Shown: positions 37,906 through 47,035 of the stretch, piece after piece | Layout of the letters: each line of letters starts with the position of its first letter | Numbering within the stretch: position 1 is the stretch's first letter | Assembly: GCA_947169685.1 (NCBI GenBank) | Contig: CAMVQS010000001.1 | Location: 1-64,000 of the forward strand | Length of the DNA stretch: 64,000 nt | Direction of reading: 5' to 3' | Source: an uncultured Prevotella sp. | GTDB taxonomy: Bacteria > Bacteroidota > Bacteroidia > Bacteroidales > Bacteroidaceae | Translations under genes and position numbers: made by a program | Notes under the pieces: model-generated | What the model saw: the letters and a program-made list of their open reading frames with translations, nothing else | Told to the model about the DNA's origin: nothing | Databases searched by the model: none

Positions 37906-40476
37906 TTATTGAATATTGATGGTTAGTTTTTTCAAGTCTTTCTCCTGCGAGCTGGTGCCGTAGAAGATTTCATACTGTCCGGGCTTCACACGCATGGTAT
38001 TGGTCTCTGTGTCGAAGAACTCAAAACTCTTTGCGCTGAGCGGCAGCGTGGCATTAACCGTCTGTCCGGCTTTCACATCTACACGTTGGAAGGCACGTAG
38101 CGACTTCAGGGGACCTTCGGCATCGGCCGTGTTACGGATATATACCTGCAGGATTTCCGTTCCGTTGCGTGAGCCGGTATTGGTGACAGGAATAGTGATG
38201 TTTTCTGTTCCCTGCATGGTAGCCTCGCCAACCTCAAAGGTCGTGTAGCTCAGACCATAGCCGAAGGCAAACAGCGGGTCGTTGAAATAGCGGTAGGTAC
38301 GTCCCTTCATGGAATAGTCCTCATAGTCGGGCAGCTGGGCATCGTTCTTGTAGAACGTGATGGGCAGCTTGCCACTGGGGTTATAGTCACCGAAGATAAC
38401 GTCAGCAACGGCAGTACCACCTTCCTGTCCGGCATACCAAGCCTGAACGATGGCGTCACAGTTTTCAGTTTCGGGTGTCAGGGCAATAGCAGATCCGGAG
38501 CAGTTGATATAGATAACCTTCTTGCCTGCATCCTTGAGCGACTTCAGGAAGTCACGCTGTACCTTGGGCAGTTCGATGCTGGTACGGTCACCGCCTTTGA
38601 AACCCTCAATATGTACAGGCATCTCCTCGCCTTCAAGGGCTGGTGAGATACCACCGACGAAGATGACCTTGTCGATGCCCTTCAGCTGGTTAATGGTCTG
38701 CTGGTAGTCGATGGGCAGCTCCTTGGCAACATCAATCTTCATCGAGGCGCCCCAGGTCTTAACGGTCTGGAAGCGTACCTCAATATTGAACTGCTGTCCC
38801 TTTTCAGCCTGCAACACAGTACGTGTGGGTGTAGCACGCCAGGTGTGACGGGTAAACTTCTTCTCACCGTTGATGTAGAGCTCAAAGTGTCCGGTACCCT
38901 CTACGTTCAGCACATACTCACCAGCCTCCTTCGGTGTGAAGGTGGTCTCATACTTGGCAGAGAAATCCTCCACGGGCAGTCCTGTGGCGAAGACATGCAT
39001 GCCTGCTGTGGTAACAGCGAGCGGTTTCGTATAATATTCGGTGGTGAAGGGCTTGCCCTCCATCTGTGTGTTGTTCCAGAAAGTTCCTTTCAGACCTTTC
39101 TTGCCTCCAAAGGAACAGTCGGTAGCCAGATAGCTCTCCATCACCTTGTCGTAGGTGAGGTCACAACCAGGAATATACACGAGCTTTTTCTGCTTGGCCT
39201 TGATGCCGTCGAGAATGGTAACGGTGTGATTGGGAGTACCGTTATAGTTACCCCACATCATCGGTTCGTTATGCGCATTGGGTCCAATGACGGCAATCTT
39301 CTCCGCATTCTTCTTCAACGGCAGGATGTTGTCCTTGTTCTGCAGCAGCACGATGGTCTGACGGGCCATGTCGAGCGACACGTTGGCAGAGGCTCTCGTG
39401 GACATGGCTGAATAAGGAATCTTGGACCATTCTACCAGTGACGGGTCGTCCATCTCACCCAGGTCGAAACGTCCTTCCAGCAGTCGGATAACATGTTTAT
39501 CGACTTCTGCTTCCGTGATGAGTCCGCGTTTTACGGCCTCGGGTACACTCTTGTAGGCGTAGCCATAACCACATTCCACGTCAGTACCGGCCAGTGTAGC
39601 CTTGGCAGAAGCTGTAACGGCTGACGACGAGCTGTGGTGTGAGGTGTAGAAGTCACTAACGGCACCACAATCGCTCACCACGAGGTATTTGAAGCCCCAC
39701 TCGTCGCGCAGGATCTGTTGCAGCAGACGGTTCGAGCCGCAACAGGGGTCGTCGTCCAGACGCTGATAGGCGCACATCACCTCACGCACCTTAGCATCCT
39801 GAACCAGCGTCTTGAAGGCTGGCATGTAGGTCTCCCAGAAGTCACGTACAGGCACATTCGTCAGGTTGGCCGAGTGGCGGGTATATTCCGGTCCGCTGTG
39901 TACGGCATAGTGCTTGGCACAGGCCCAGAGCTTGCGATACTTGGCATCCTCAGGACCTTGCAGTCCACGTACCACCTGCACACCCATCACGCTGGTCAGG
40001 TAAGGGTCTTCACCGTAGGTCTCCTGTCCGCGTCCCCAACGGGGGTCACGGAAGATGTTGACGTTCGGTGTCCAAACGCTGAGACTACGCATCTTCATGT
40101 CCTCACCACCCAGGTCATAGAGACGGTGGTTGTACTGGGCACGAAACTCTGTCGATGCAATGTCAAACACGTTATAAAGCAGTGCAGGGTTAAACGAAGC
40201 GGCCATAGCCACAGGCTCAGGGAACACCGTTACGTTACCCATGTTGGCAGCACCGTGTAGTGCTTCGCTCCACCAGAAGAACTTCTTGATACCCAGACGG
40301 GGAATAGCTGGACTCTCGTCGAGCATCAGCTGGGCTTTCTCCTCAAGAGTCAGTCGGCCACACAGGTCAACGGCCCGATCATGTGCCGACAAAGAGGGGT
40401 TCTGATACGGCAGATTCTGTGCTGTAGCAATTGTCGCACAGCACACCAGAAAAGTCGATAATAAGGTTTTTCTCAT
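37906..40476 (-). CDS. GH3 beta-xylosidase/beta-glucosidase with PA14 insert
   Basis: 856 residues, periplasmic or surface. Signal peptide MRKTLLSTFLVCCATIATA, GH3 N-terminal barrel (WWSEALHGAANMG, RDPRWGRGQETYGEDP), nucleophile D269 in YLVVSDCGAVSDF, then the alpha/beta sandwich domain. A PA14-type insertion (about 455-590, KGTFWNNTQMEGKPFTTEY, GHFELYINGEKKFTRHTW) and a fibronectin-III-like end follow. The WSEALHG signature is typical of xylan-active Prevotella GH3 enzymes, so beta-xylosidase is the best guess. It lies 3 nt after the CE15 gene. Confidence 0.92.
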   Translation of the reverse strand: MRKTLLSTFLVCCATIATAQNLPYQNPSLSAHDRAVDLCGRLTLEEKAQLMLDESPAIPRLGIKKFFWWSEALHGAANMGNVTVFPEPVAMAASFNPALLYNVFDIASTEFRAQYNHRLYDLGGEDMKMRSLSVWTPNVNIFRDPRWGRGQETYGEDPYLTSVMGVQVVRGLQGPEDAKYRKLWACAKHYAVHSGPEYTRHSANLTNVPVRDFWETYMPAFKTLVQDAKVREVMCAYQRLDDDPCCGSNRLLQQILRDEWGFKYLVVSDCGAVSDFYTSHHSSSSAVTASAKATLAGTDVECGYGYAYKSVPEAVKRGLITEAEVDKHVIRLLEGRFDLGEMDDPSLVEWSKIPYSAMSTRASANVSLDMARQTIVLLQNKDNILPLKKNAEKIAVIGPNAHNEPMMWGNYNGTPNHTVTILDGIKAKQKKLVYIPGCDLTYDKVMESYLATDCSFGGKKGLKGTFWNNTQMEGKPFTTEYYTKPLAVTTAGMHVFATGLPVEDFSAKYETTFTPKEAGEYVLNVEGTGHFELYINGEKKFTRHTWRATPTRTVLQAEKGQQFNIEVRFQTVKTWGASMKIDVAKELPIDYQQTINQLKGIDKVIFVGGISPALEGEEMPVHIEGFKGGDRTSIELPKVQRDFLKSLKDAGKKVIYINCSGSAIALTPETENCDAIVQAWYAGQEGGTAVADVIFGDYNPSGKLPITFYKNDAQLPDYEDYSMKGRTYRYFNDPLFAFGYGLSYTTFEVGEATMQGTENITIPVTNTGSRNGTEILQVYIRNTADAEGPLKSLRAFQRVDVKAGQTVNATLPLSAKSFEFFDTETNTMRVKPGQYEIFYGTSSQEKDLKKLTINIQ

Positions 40477-40479
40477 GTT

Positions 40480-41667
40480 TTAATATCTTAAGATGTTATT
40501 TGTATCTGCTTCCTTCCCTAAGAGGAACTTGTCTATGAATGCCTGCACCTCAGGCCATTGGTTTTCCGGCAGTTGACAGTGGGGATGTCCGGCGACGATG
40601 GAACAGCCCATACGGTCGGCTATGCCAAAGCGCTTCCAGACCTTACGGGCAGCCTGTGCCGACACCCACATGGAACTGTCGGCCAGCCACTGATAGTCGG
40701 GGTTGCCCAACAGTAGCAAGGCACGTGGGCAGACCATTGCACACAGCTCATGCTGGTCGTAGGGCAGCTGATAAACGCTGTCACCATGGAAGTTCTCACG
40801 CTGGCTCTCCAGGAACCAGTGATAGTCCGTACGGTCAAGGTCTTCTACGCCCTCCATCGTATGCGAGACGCGCCAGGCAGCGGCACCGCCGCCACCAGGT
40901 TCCTGTGCAATGGTTAATGCAACACGCTCATCGAAGGCACCACAATAAAGAGCCATCTTGCCAGCATACGAGCAGCCAGACACACCGATACGCTTCGTAT
41001 CAATCTTTGTTACCTCAGGACCCAGCTGCTGCAAGCCGTCGATGAGTCGGCTAAAGCCCCATGCCCATTCGCTATAGGCACCATTGTCTTTCAGATTCGG
41101 ATACAGGCGGTCAAAGTTATGCTCACCACGCTCATGGTGCTGTCCCCATTGGCCGTAGTCGTTCACCTGCTTTTCGTGGAAGTTCATTGTGGCAATGGGA
41201 CGTCCCTCAAACAGCTGTCGGGGCAGGGCCAGCATACTGGTGCCAATCATCAGTGCATAAGGAGGCTGTCCCACCTGAGGATAGTTAATCGTGGAACGCA
41301 AGGTCAATGTTTCGTTGCCCACAGTAACATCGACTATCAGGGTATCACCGTCCATACGGGCCTTTACCTGTTCATTCTTAACAGCGGGTTTCTCACCAAT
41401 ACCATAGTGTTGGATTTGTGCGGCAATCTCGTTACGCTTTTTCTCCCAATCACCGAAGCTGCTGACACCTGCCAGCGCATCGGGAAGGTCACGAATGACA
41501 GGTAACTCTGAAGCAGCAGGCATGTCGGGTTTGGGGAAGTGTGCACCCGTATTCTCCTGTCCATAGACCAACGGCGGCACGCCAGCCGGCTGTGCCGTCA
41601 CAACAGAGGCCCACGCTGTCATAGCGAGTCCCAGACATAATCTTTTAATCGTTCTGCAGGTTTTCAT
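40480..41667 (-). CDS. CE15 glucuronoyl esterase-like protein with altered nucleophile motif
   Basis: Glucuronoyl esterases split the ester between 4-O-methyl-glucuronate on xylan and lignin alcohols. 395 residues with signal peptide, RDLPDALAGVSSFGDWEKKR entry helix, WGFSRLIDGLQ, the nucleophile S233 in VSGCSYAGKMAL, AQEPGGGGAAAWR and catalytic His in AGHPHCQLPE. The family motif is usually GCSRxGK; here Arg is Tyr (Y234). That Arg contributes to the oxyanion hole in characterised enzymes, so activity may differ. First gene of the xylan operon, divergent from the sensor genes. Confidence 0.85.
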   Translation of the reverse strand: MKTCRTIKRLCLGLAMTAWASVVTAQPAGVPPLVYGQENTGAHFPKPDMPAASELPVIRDLPDALAGVSSFGDWEKKRNEIAAQIQHYGIGEKPAVKNEQVKARMDGDTLIVDVTVGNETLTLRSTINYPQVGQPPYALMIGTSMLALPRQLFEGRPIATMNFHEKQVNDYGQWGQHHERGEHNFDRLYPNLKDNGAYSEWAWGFSRLIDGLQQLGPEVTKIDTKRIGVSGCSYAGKMALYCGAFDERVALTIAQEPGGGGAAAWRVSHTMEGVEDLDRTDYHWFLESQRENFHGDSVYQLPYDQHELCAMVCPRALLLLGNPDYQWLADSSMWVSAQAARKVWKRFGIADRMGCSIVAGHPHCQLPENQWPEVQAFIDKFLLGKEADTNNILRY

Positions 41668-41748
41668 GTTTTTGGCTTATTTGTTTTTTGACGTTCACCA
41701 AGGGAATAAGTTTAATAACGCTTTCCCCCATTACTGTATTTTCTGCTG

Positions 41749-41756
41749 CAAAGATA
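41749..41756 (-). promoter_or_regulatory. -7 box of the xylan operon
   Basis: TATCTTTG on the minus strand, about 80 nt before the CE15 start. No TTTG lies 19-21 nt upstream, which fits a promoter that needs an activator. Confidence 0.55.
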
Positions 41757-41875
41757 CTAAAATATCACCTATTTAGAGGTTGCTTTTGTATCGTAAACTT
41801 TTGCAAATGTTACCTAAGCCTTCACTTATTTCGCATTTTTGCAGGTCAATTGATACAATGTAATAAAAAATTTTT

Positions 41876-41883
41876 TATCTTTG
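41876..41883 (+). promoter_or_regulatory. -7 box of the sensor gene pair
   Basis: TATCTTTG ends 12 nt before the ATG at 41896, again without a good -33 TTTG. The predicted leader is under ten nucleotides. Confidence 0.55.
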
Positions 41884-41895
41884 CCGAGTATTTAA

Positions 41896-43407
41896 ATGTC
41901 AAAACTTAACCTACACGTCCCAAACAAACTTTCAGTACGGCTTAGTCTGATGGTTGTTTTCGCAATAGCAATACTGCTTATGGCGGCACTCTTTATTATG
42001 TTTTTTGTTTCGCGAAAAACCGTGAAGGAAGAGGCTACGCAAAAGGCAGAGCAGTCGCTGGAGGGAGTAGTGCAGCATATTGACAACATCCTTTTAAGTG
42101 TGGAACAGTCCACGGGCAACATCTACTGGAACATGCTCAACTACCTTGACAAGCCAGACATGATGTATATGTATAGCCGGAAGTTGGTGGAGAGCAATCC
42201 GTACATTGCCGGCTGCGCCATTGTTTTCGAGCCCAATTATTACAAAGACCGCGGTGAACTCTTCATGACTTATGCCCATCGTCCATACTCCAAAATATAC
42301 AACCCTGCCGATACAACCATTATCATGGCGGAGTCGTTTGTGAATCGTCCCTATACAGAACAGACATGGTACACCCAGCCAATGAACACAAGAAAACCTT
42401 GTTGGGTTGGTCCTCTGAAAAAAAACGAGATAGAAAAAGAACCCCTTGTTACCTACTGCTTGCCTATATATACTGGTCAAAACAAGGTGGTAGGTGTAAT
42501 AGCTGTTGACGTCTCGCTTTTCACGCTCTCGCAGATTGTCCTGGCCGTCAAGCCTTCGCCCGACTCCTACTGCACTCTGCTGAACCAAGACGGTTCGTAC
42601 ATTATTCATCCTGACAGTTCTAAACTCTTCCACGAGACAGTCTTTACACAGAAGAAGCACAAGGGCGACGAGTCCTTAGAAGAAACGGGACGTGCTATGC
42701 TGTCTGGAAAAAAGGGCTGCGAGTTCTTTCGTCTGAACGGTGTTGACAGCTATGTTTTCTACCAGCCCTTTGAGCGTGATTCCGTACAAGGCCGCTTCAT
42801 GGACGATATGGGGTGGAGCGCAGGTATTATCTATCCCGAAGACGACATCTTTGGCGAGTATAACCGTTTGCTAAATTATGTTTTGGTGATAGCCATCATC
42901 GGACTTCTCCTGTTATTGTTCCTTTGCTATGTATTTGTCAGACACCAGCTACAGCCGCTGAGCATGCTGACAACATCGACGCAGCGCATAGCTGACGGTC
43001 ATTACGATGAGCCCATTCCAGACAGTCGGCAACAGGATGAGATTGGTCAGCTGCAAAACAACTTCCAGCGAATGCAGCAATCGTTGTCAAATCATGTCGG
43101 CGAACTGGAACAACTGAAAGCATTGCTTCAAGAACGAGGCAGCATCCTACATACAACCTATAACGAAGCGCAGGAAGCAAACCGTCTGAAGACGTCCTTC
43201 CTGCACAACATGACAGACCAGATGATTGCTCCTGTCAACTCCATTGAAAAGAATGTCCAGACACTGCGTGATCACATGCATGACATTGAACAGGAGGAAG
43301 CAGACCGTCTGACAGACGACATACTGTCTCAAGGCAATACCATCACAGACCTTTTAAACAGCCTGCTTGACATTTCGCAGGGAATCAGGAAGAAGAATGA
43401 GAAGTAA
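41896..43407 (+). CDS. Cache-HAMP sensor with degenerate, kinase-less histidine-kinase end
   Basis: 503-residue inner-membrane sensor: first helix (about 13-38), a large periplasmic double-Cache domain (about 40-335: YIAGCAIVFEPNYYKDRGEL, WYTQPMNTRKPCWVGPL, VVGVIAVDVSLFTLSQIV, DGSYIIHPD), second helix (about 340-362), HAMP (LQPLSMLTTSTQRIADGHYDE) and a coiled coil. The final part aligns with a HisKA box, but where the phosphoacceptor H-E should be it reads FLHNMTDQMIAPVNSIEK, with D-Q instead. No ATPase domain follows. It overlaps the next gene, a complete kinase with the same layout, by 11 nt; it is probably a receptor-only partner. Confidence 0.85.
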   Translation: MSKLNLHVPNKLSVRLSLMVVFAIAILLMAALFIMFFVSRKTVKEEATQKAEQSLEGVVQHIDNILLSVEQSTGNIYWNMLNYLDKPDMMYMYSRKLVESNPYIAGCAIVFEPNYYKDRGELFMTYAHRPYSKIYNPADTTIIMAESFVNRPYTEQTWYTQPMNTRKPCWVGPLKKNEIEKEPLVTYCLPIYTGQNKVVGVIAVDVSLFTLSQIVLAVKPSPDSYCTLLNQDGSYIIHPDSSKLFHETVFTQKKHKGDESLEETGRAMLSGKKGCEFFRLNGVDSYVFYQPFERDSVQGRFMDDMGWSAGIIYPEDDIFGEYNRLLNYVLVIAIIGLLLLLFLCYVFVRHQLQPLSMLTTSTQRIADGHYDEPIPDSRQQDEIGQLQNNFQRMQQSLSNHVGELEQLKALLQERGSILHTTYNEAQEANRLKTSFLHNMTDQMIAPVNSIEKNVQTLRDHMHDIEQEEADRLTDDILSQGNTITDLLNSLLDISQGIRKKNEK

Positions 43408-45310
43408 GTTGATAAGATATATTCGCCAATCGCTTTCGCTAAAGCTCAGCCTCGGCATTCTGCTGTTGGCCATACCTATCTTTGTTATTTCTCTGGGAAT
43501 TCTGTTCCTGAAGTCAAGAGACATCGTTCACACAGAAGCCTTGCAACGGGCAGACAACGTGCTTTACACCACGATGGTGCGCGTCAGGGGATTTATGCAA
43601 ACGATAGAAACGGCGACTAATGTAACCGACTGGCTCATACTGGAAAACCTACAGCCAGACTCTCTGCTGGCTTTATCCAACCGCATTGTCGTGCTGAATT
43701 CACATGTCAATGGCTGTTCCATTACCACAGAGCCTTACTTGTTTCCGCAATATGGCAGGTACTTCTCTGCTTATACTATCAGAGAAGGTGATTCGGTCGT
43801 CACAGTTCGAGAAGGCGAATACAATTATTTCGAGAAAGTATGGTATAAGACTCCCCGTGATCTCGGCAAGGCCTGTTGGGTGGAACCCTTTGACGACTAT
43901 AATGAAGGAACACTCTACACGACCGAACTCATTGCGTCTTACTGCAAGCCCTTGTACGACAAAGACCAGCAGTTGTTAGGTGTCATCTCTACAGACTTGT
44001 CACTACGTCAATTGGCGTCAGCTATTTCAGAAGAGCAAGCCTTTCCACACTCCTACTTCATGCTCATAGGAAAAGACGGTCGTTTCTTCCTGCATCCAGA
44101 CACCTCCAAGTTGTTCAAACAGACCATCTTCACAAATGCTGACCCCCGAAGAAATGCTGATATCATCGCGCTGGGACACGAAATGACTGCTGGCAAGAAG
44201 GGACACATGCAGGCACGTATTGACGGTAATCCCTGCCTGGTATGCTATCAACAGGTCCCTGGAACCAGCTGGAGCCTGGCATTGGTTTGTCCTGACAGCG
44301 ATATTCTGCAGAGTTATCATCGGCTGACCAATTTTCTTATTCCGCTTGTTGTCCTGGGACTGTTGTTCATCCTTCTGCTATGCAACAGGGTCGTTAGGCA
44401 TGCCGTCATACCGCTGCACAAGCTCGTCAGGCAGTCGCAACAGATTGCGACGGGTAATTACAACCAGCAGATACCACATAGCCAAAGAGCGGATGAAATA
44501 GGCCGCTTGCAGAACAGTTTTGTCGCTATGCAGGAATCACTGAACGTCCATCTGAATAGTATTCAGCAAGCAAACGAAGAGGCGAAGCAACGTAACGAAG
44601 AGCTGGCACATGCCAGCCAACTGGTTGAGGATGCAACCCGACAGAAAACAGCTTTCATCCAGAACGTCACCCACCAGATACGTACGCCACTCAACATCAT
44701 CATGGGGTTTGCACAGGTGTTGCGAGACAGCATCAAGATGCTACCGGAGGAGGAAGCCAAGAATATCACGGACGTGATGAGCCACAATACTGGTACGCTC
44801 AGCCGCATGGTGCTCATGCTTTATGACAGTTCCGAAACAGGAATTACTGAGGCATTGGTCAGCAACAAAAACGAGGAGGTGTCTTGCAACGAAGTGGCTC
44901 GTGAGGGCATAGAGCACACCTATCTGCACTTCCCTGAACTCCATGTCGAATTCCATACGGAACTACCCGACACGTTCACCATCCATACCAGCAACATCTA
45001 CCTGATGCGCAGTCTGCGCGAAATACTGTATAACTCCTGCAAATACTCTGACGGACAGCATATCTCGTTGTCCATTCTGGATGGTCCGACAACTGTACGG
45101 TTTGTGTTTGAAGACAAGGGGCCTGGCATTCCGGAAGACTACCGTGAGCAGATATTCGAGGCGTTCACCAAGACAGATGACTTGTCCGAGGGCTTGGGAC
45201 TTGGACTTCCCCTGGCCAAGCGCCACATTGAACATCTGGGAGGAACCCTTCTGCTTGATACCGATTATCATGAGGGATGCCGTTTTATCATCGAATTGCC
45301 AAAGAAATAG
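43397..45310 (+). CDS. Cache-HAMP sensor histidine kinase
   Basis: 637 residues: helix near 15-38, double-Cache periplasmic domain (HVNGCSITTEPYLFPQYGRYF, WYKTPRDLGKACWVEPF, LLGVISTDLSLRQLASAI, DGRFFLHPD), second helix near 320-345, HAMP, HisKA with the phosphoacceptor in FIQNVTHQIRTPLNIIMGF. The ATPase has N-box EILYNSCKYS, G1 EDKGPGIP and G2 GLGLGLP. ATG at 43397 overlaps the preceding stop. There is no receiver domain or response regulator beside it. Lying back to back with the xylan operon, it may sense a xylan-related signal, but other ligands are equally possible. Confidence 0.92.
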   Translation: MRSKLIRYIRQSLSLKLSLGILLLAIPIFVISLGILFLKSRDIVHTEALQRADNVLYTTMVRVRGFMQTIETATNVTDWLILENLQPDSLLALSNRIVVLNSHVNGCSITTEPYLFPQYGRYFSAYTIREGDSVVTVREGEYNYFEKVWYKTPRDLGKACWVEPFDDYNEGTLYTTELIASYCKPLYDKDQQLLGVISTDLSLRQLASAISEEQAFPHSYFMLIGKDGRFFLHPDTSKLFKQTIFTNADPRRNADIIALGHEMTAGKKGHMQARIDGNPCLVCYQQVPGTSWSLALVCPDSDILQSYHRLTNFLIPLVVLGLLFILLLCNRVVRHAVIPLHKLVRQSQQIATGNYNQQIPHSQRADEIGRLQNSFVAMQESLNVHLNSIQQANEEAKQRNEELAHASQLVEDATRQKTAFIQNVTHQIRTPLNIIMGFAQVLRDSIKMLPEEEAKNITDVMSHNTGTLSRMVLMLYDSSETGITEALVSNKNEEVSCNEVAREGIEHTYLHFPELHVEFHTELPDTFTIHTSNIYLMRSLREILYNSCKYSDGQHISLSILDGPTTVRFVFEDKGPGIPEDYREQIFEAFTKTDDLSEGLGLGLPLAKRHIEHLGGTLLLDTDYHEGCRFIIELPKK

Positions 45311-45319
45311 CCGATTTAT

Positions 45320-45350
45320 TTTGTTCTTCTCTCGGTTTTCACTACCTTTG
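45320..45350 (+). promoter_or_regulatory. Promoter of the exported-protein operon
   Basis: TTTG (45320-45323), a 19-nt spacer and TACCTTTG (45343-45350), giving a leader of about 25 nt for the gene at 45380. Confidence 0.85.
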
Positions 45351-45379
45351 CACTCAGAACTAAGAAAAAAGGAATAACA

Positions 45380-46531
45380 ATGAATAGAAAAAAGATTTTG
45401 ACACTGGGGGCTGCGGTGCTGGCAGCCCTGACGCTGGCTTCTTGCAGCCAGAAGAAATTTAACGTAGAGGGAGCCATCACGCAGGCAGAGGATTCTGTGC
45501 TCTATCTGGAGAATGTTGGACTGGAAGCCATTACTGCGATTGACAGCGTGAAGCTGGGTGCTGACGGCACATTCTCGTTGAGCGGCGAGGCAACGGCTGC
45601 CCCTGAGTTCTACCGTCTGCGCATTCACGACCAGATTATCAATATCAGCATCGACTCCACAGAGACGGTGACGGTGAAGGCAGCCTACCCCACCATGATT
45701 ACCCAGTACGAGGTGAGCGGCTCGGAGAACTGCCAGAAGATCAAGGAACTGGCACAGAAGCAGATTGCGCTGCAGCAGCGTTGCATCGAGGTAAACCGTG
45801 CGCTGCCTGGCATTCATGGAAGTGACAGCCTGAGGCACATGATCGATGCCTACAAGAACGACGTGAAGCGCAACTATATCTTTGCTGCCCCTGACAAGTC
45901 ATATGCTTACTTTGCCCTGTTCCAGACGGTGGCAGGCATGCTGATCTTCGACCCGCAGACGAACCACGACGACATCAAGGCGTTTGCTGCTGTGGCCACC
46001 AGTTGGGATATGAACTATCCTGAGGCCCTGCGCACAAAGAACCTGCACAACATAGCCATCAACGGCATGAAGAACGACCGCATTGCGCAGTACAACAGCC
46101 AGGCGGCAACAGTGACGAGTCAGTTGGAGGCGTCAGGCATCATCGACATTGCGCTGGCCGACAACAAGGGACAGACGCGCAAGCTGTCTGACCTGAAGGG
46201 CAAGGTGGTGCTGCTCGACTTCCACGTGTTTGCTATGGACGAGTCGCCTCGCCGCATCCTCGCCATGCGCGAACTCTATAATAAATTCAGCACCCAGGGA
46301 CTGGAGATCTACCAGGTGTCGCTCGATGGCGACGAGCACTTCTGGAAGCAGCAGACTTCGGCATTGCCCTGGATTAGCGTACGCGATCCTCGTGGACTCA
46401 GCTCGCCGTTGCTCGTAAGCTATAACGTGAGCAGCGTGCCCGACTACTTCCTCATTGACCGCCAGAACAACCTCGTGTTGCGTATGGCTCAGACCAGCGA
46501 CATCGAGGGCGAAATCAGGAAGAGGCTGTGA
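45380..46531 (+). CDS. DUF4369/TlpA-like lipoprotein lacking the CxxC active site
   Basis: 383-residue lipoprotein (lipobox LASC, residues 19-22). The N-terminal DUF4369-like domain (FNVEGAITQAEDSVLYLENV to FYRLRIHDQ) and a helical middle lead to a thioredoxin fold of the AhpC/TlpA type from about 250 (LSDLKGKVVLLDFHVFAMDESPRR). The WCxxC site expected after that beta strand reads HVFAMDESP, with no cysteine. The cis-Pro loop is kept (SSVPDYFLID). It is therefore unlikely to act as a disulfide reductase; binding or structural use is inferred. First gene of a four-gene operon. Confidence 0.85.
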   Translation: MNRKKILTLGAAVLAALTLASCSQKKFNVEGAITQAEDSVLYLENVGLEAITAIDSVKLGADGTFSLSGEATAAPEFYRLRIHDQIINISIDSTETVTVKAAYPTMITQYEVSGSENCQKIKELAQKQIALQQRCIEVNRALPGIHGSDSLRHMIDAYKNDVKRNYIFAAPDKSYAYFALFQTVAGMLIFDPQTNHDDIKAFAAVATSWDMNYPEALRTKNLHNIAINGMKNDRIAQYNSQAATVTSQLEASGIIDIALADNKGQTRKLSDLKGKVVLLDFHVFAMDESPRRILAMRELYNKFSTQGLEIYQVSLDGDEHFWKQQTSALPWISVRDPRGLSSPLLVSYNVSSVPDYFLIDRQNNLVLRMAQTSDIEGEIRKRL

Positions 46532-47025
46532 TACGCTGTTGGCTGTTAGCAGTTAGCTGTTGGCTGTTGGCTGCTTCGGCCTGTGCACAGCAGTTCTCGT
46601 TGGAAACCAAGAGCGACACGCTCCATGTGCTGGTGCTGACGACAGACTCCACCGTTAGCCGCTGGCAGTTGCCCTATCCCGTCTATCAGTTTACGACGGG
46701 CGATGTCGATGGCGACGGCAGTACTGATGCGCTGGTGGGCGTAGAGAAAGCCACCCGCTTCTACCCCATGGGGCGGCGGCTGTTCATCTTCAAGAACTAC
46801 AAGGGCCACGTGCGTCCGCTCTGGATGGGGTCGAAGCTGGGCGGTACGCTCTGCGACTTCCGTTTCATCGACGGACGGGTTCGCAGCTTAGAGGCCTCCG
46901 CCAATGGTCTTTATGCCGTAGCGGAATACGAATGGGCAGGCTTCGGCCTACGCTTCGTGCGGTTCCTAGCAACAGGAGCCACACGAGATGCAGCAGAAAC
47001 AATTTTTATAAACAATAACCAATAA
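46528..47025 (+). CDS. Small secreted protein with FG-GAP-like motif
   Basis: 165 residues, starting at GTG 46528, which overlaps the previous stop (GTGA). The leader CWLLAVSCWLLAASACA is encoded by a run of CTGTTGGCTGTTAGC-type direct repeats. The mature part has TTGDVDGDGSTDALVGVEK, a calcium-binding FG-GAP-like loop, and FIFKNYKGHVRPLWMGSKLGG. Function unknown. The gene sits between the TlpA-like and DUF3160 genes. Confidence 0.7.
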   Translation: MIRCWLLAVSCWLLAASACAQQFSLETKSDTLHVLVLTTDSTVSRWQLPYPVYQFTTGDVDGDGSTDALVGVEKATRFYPMGRRLFIFKNYKGHVRPLWMGSKLGGTLCDFRFIDGRVRSLEASANGLYAVAEYEWAGFGLRFVRFLATGATRDAAETIFINNNQ

Positions 47026-47035
47026 CCCAAGCTAT

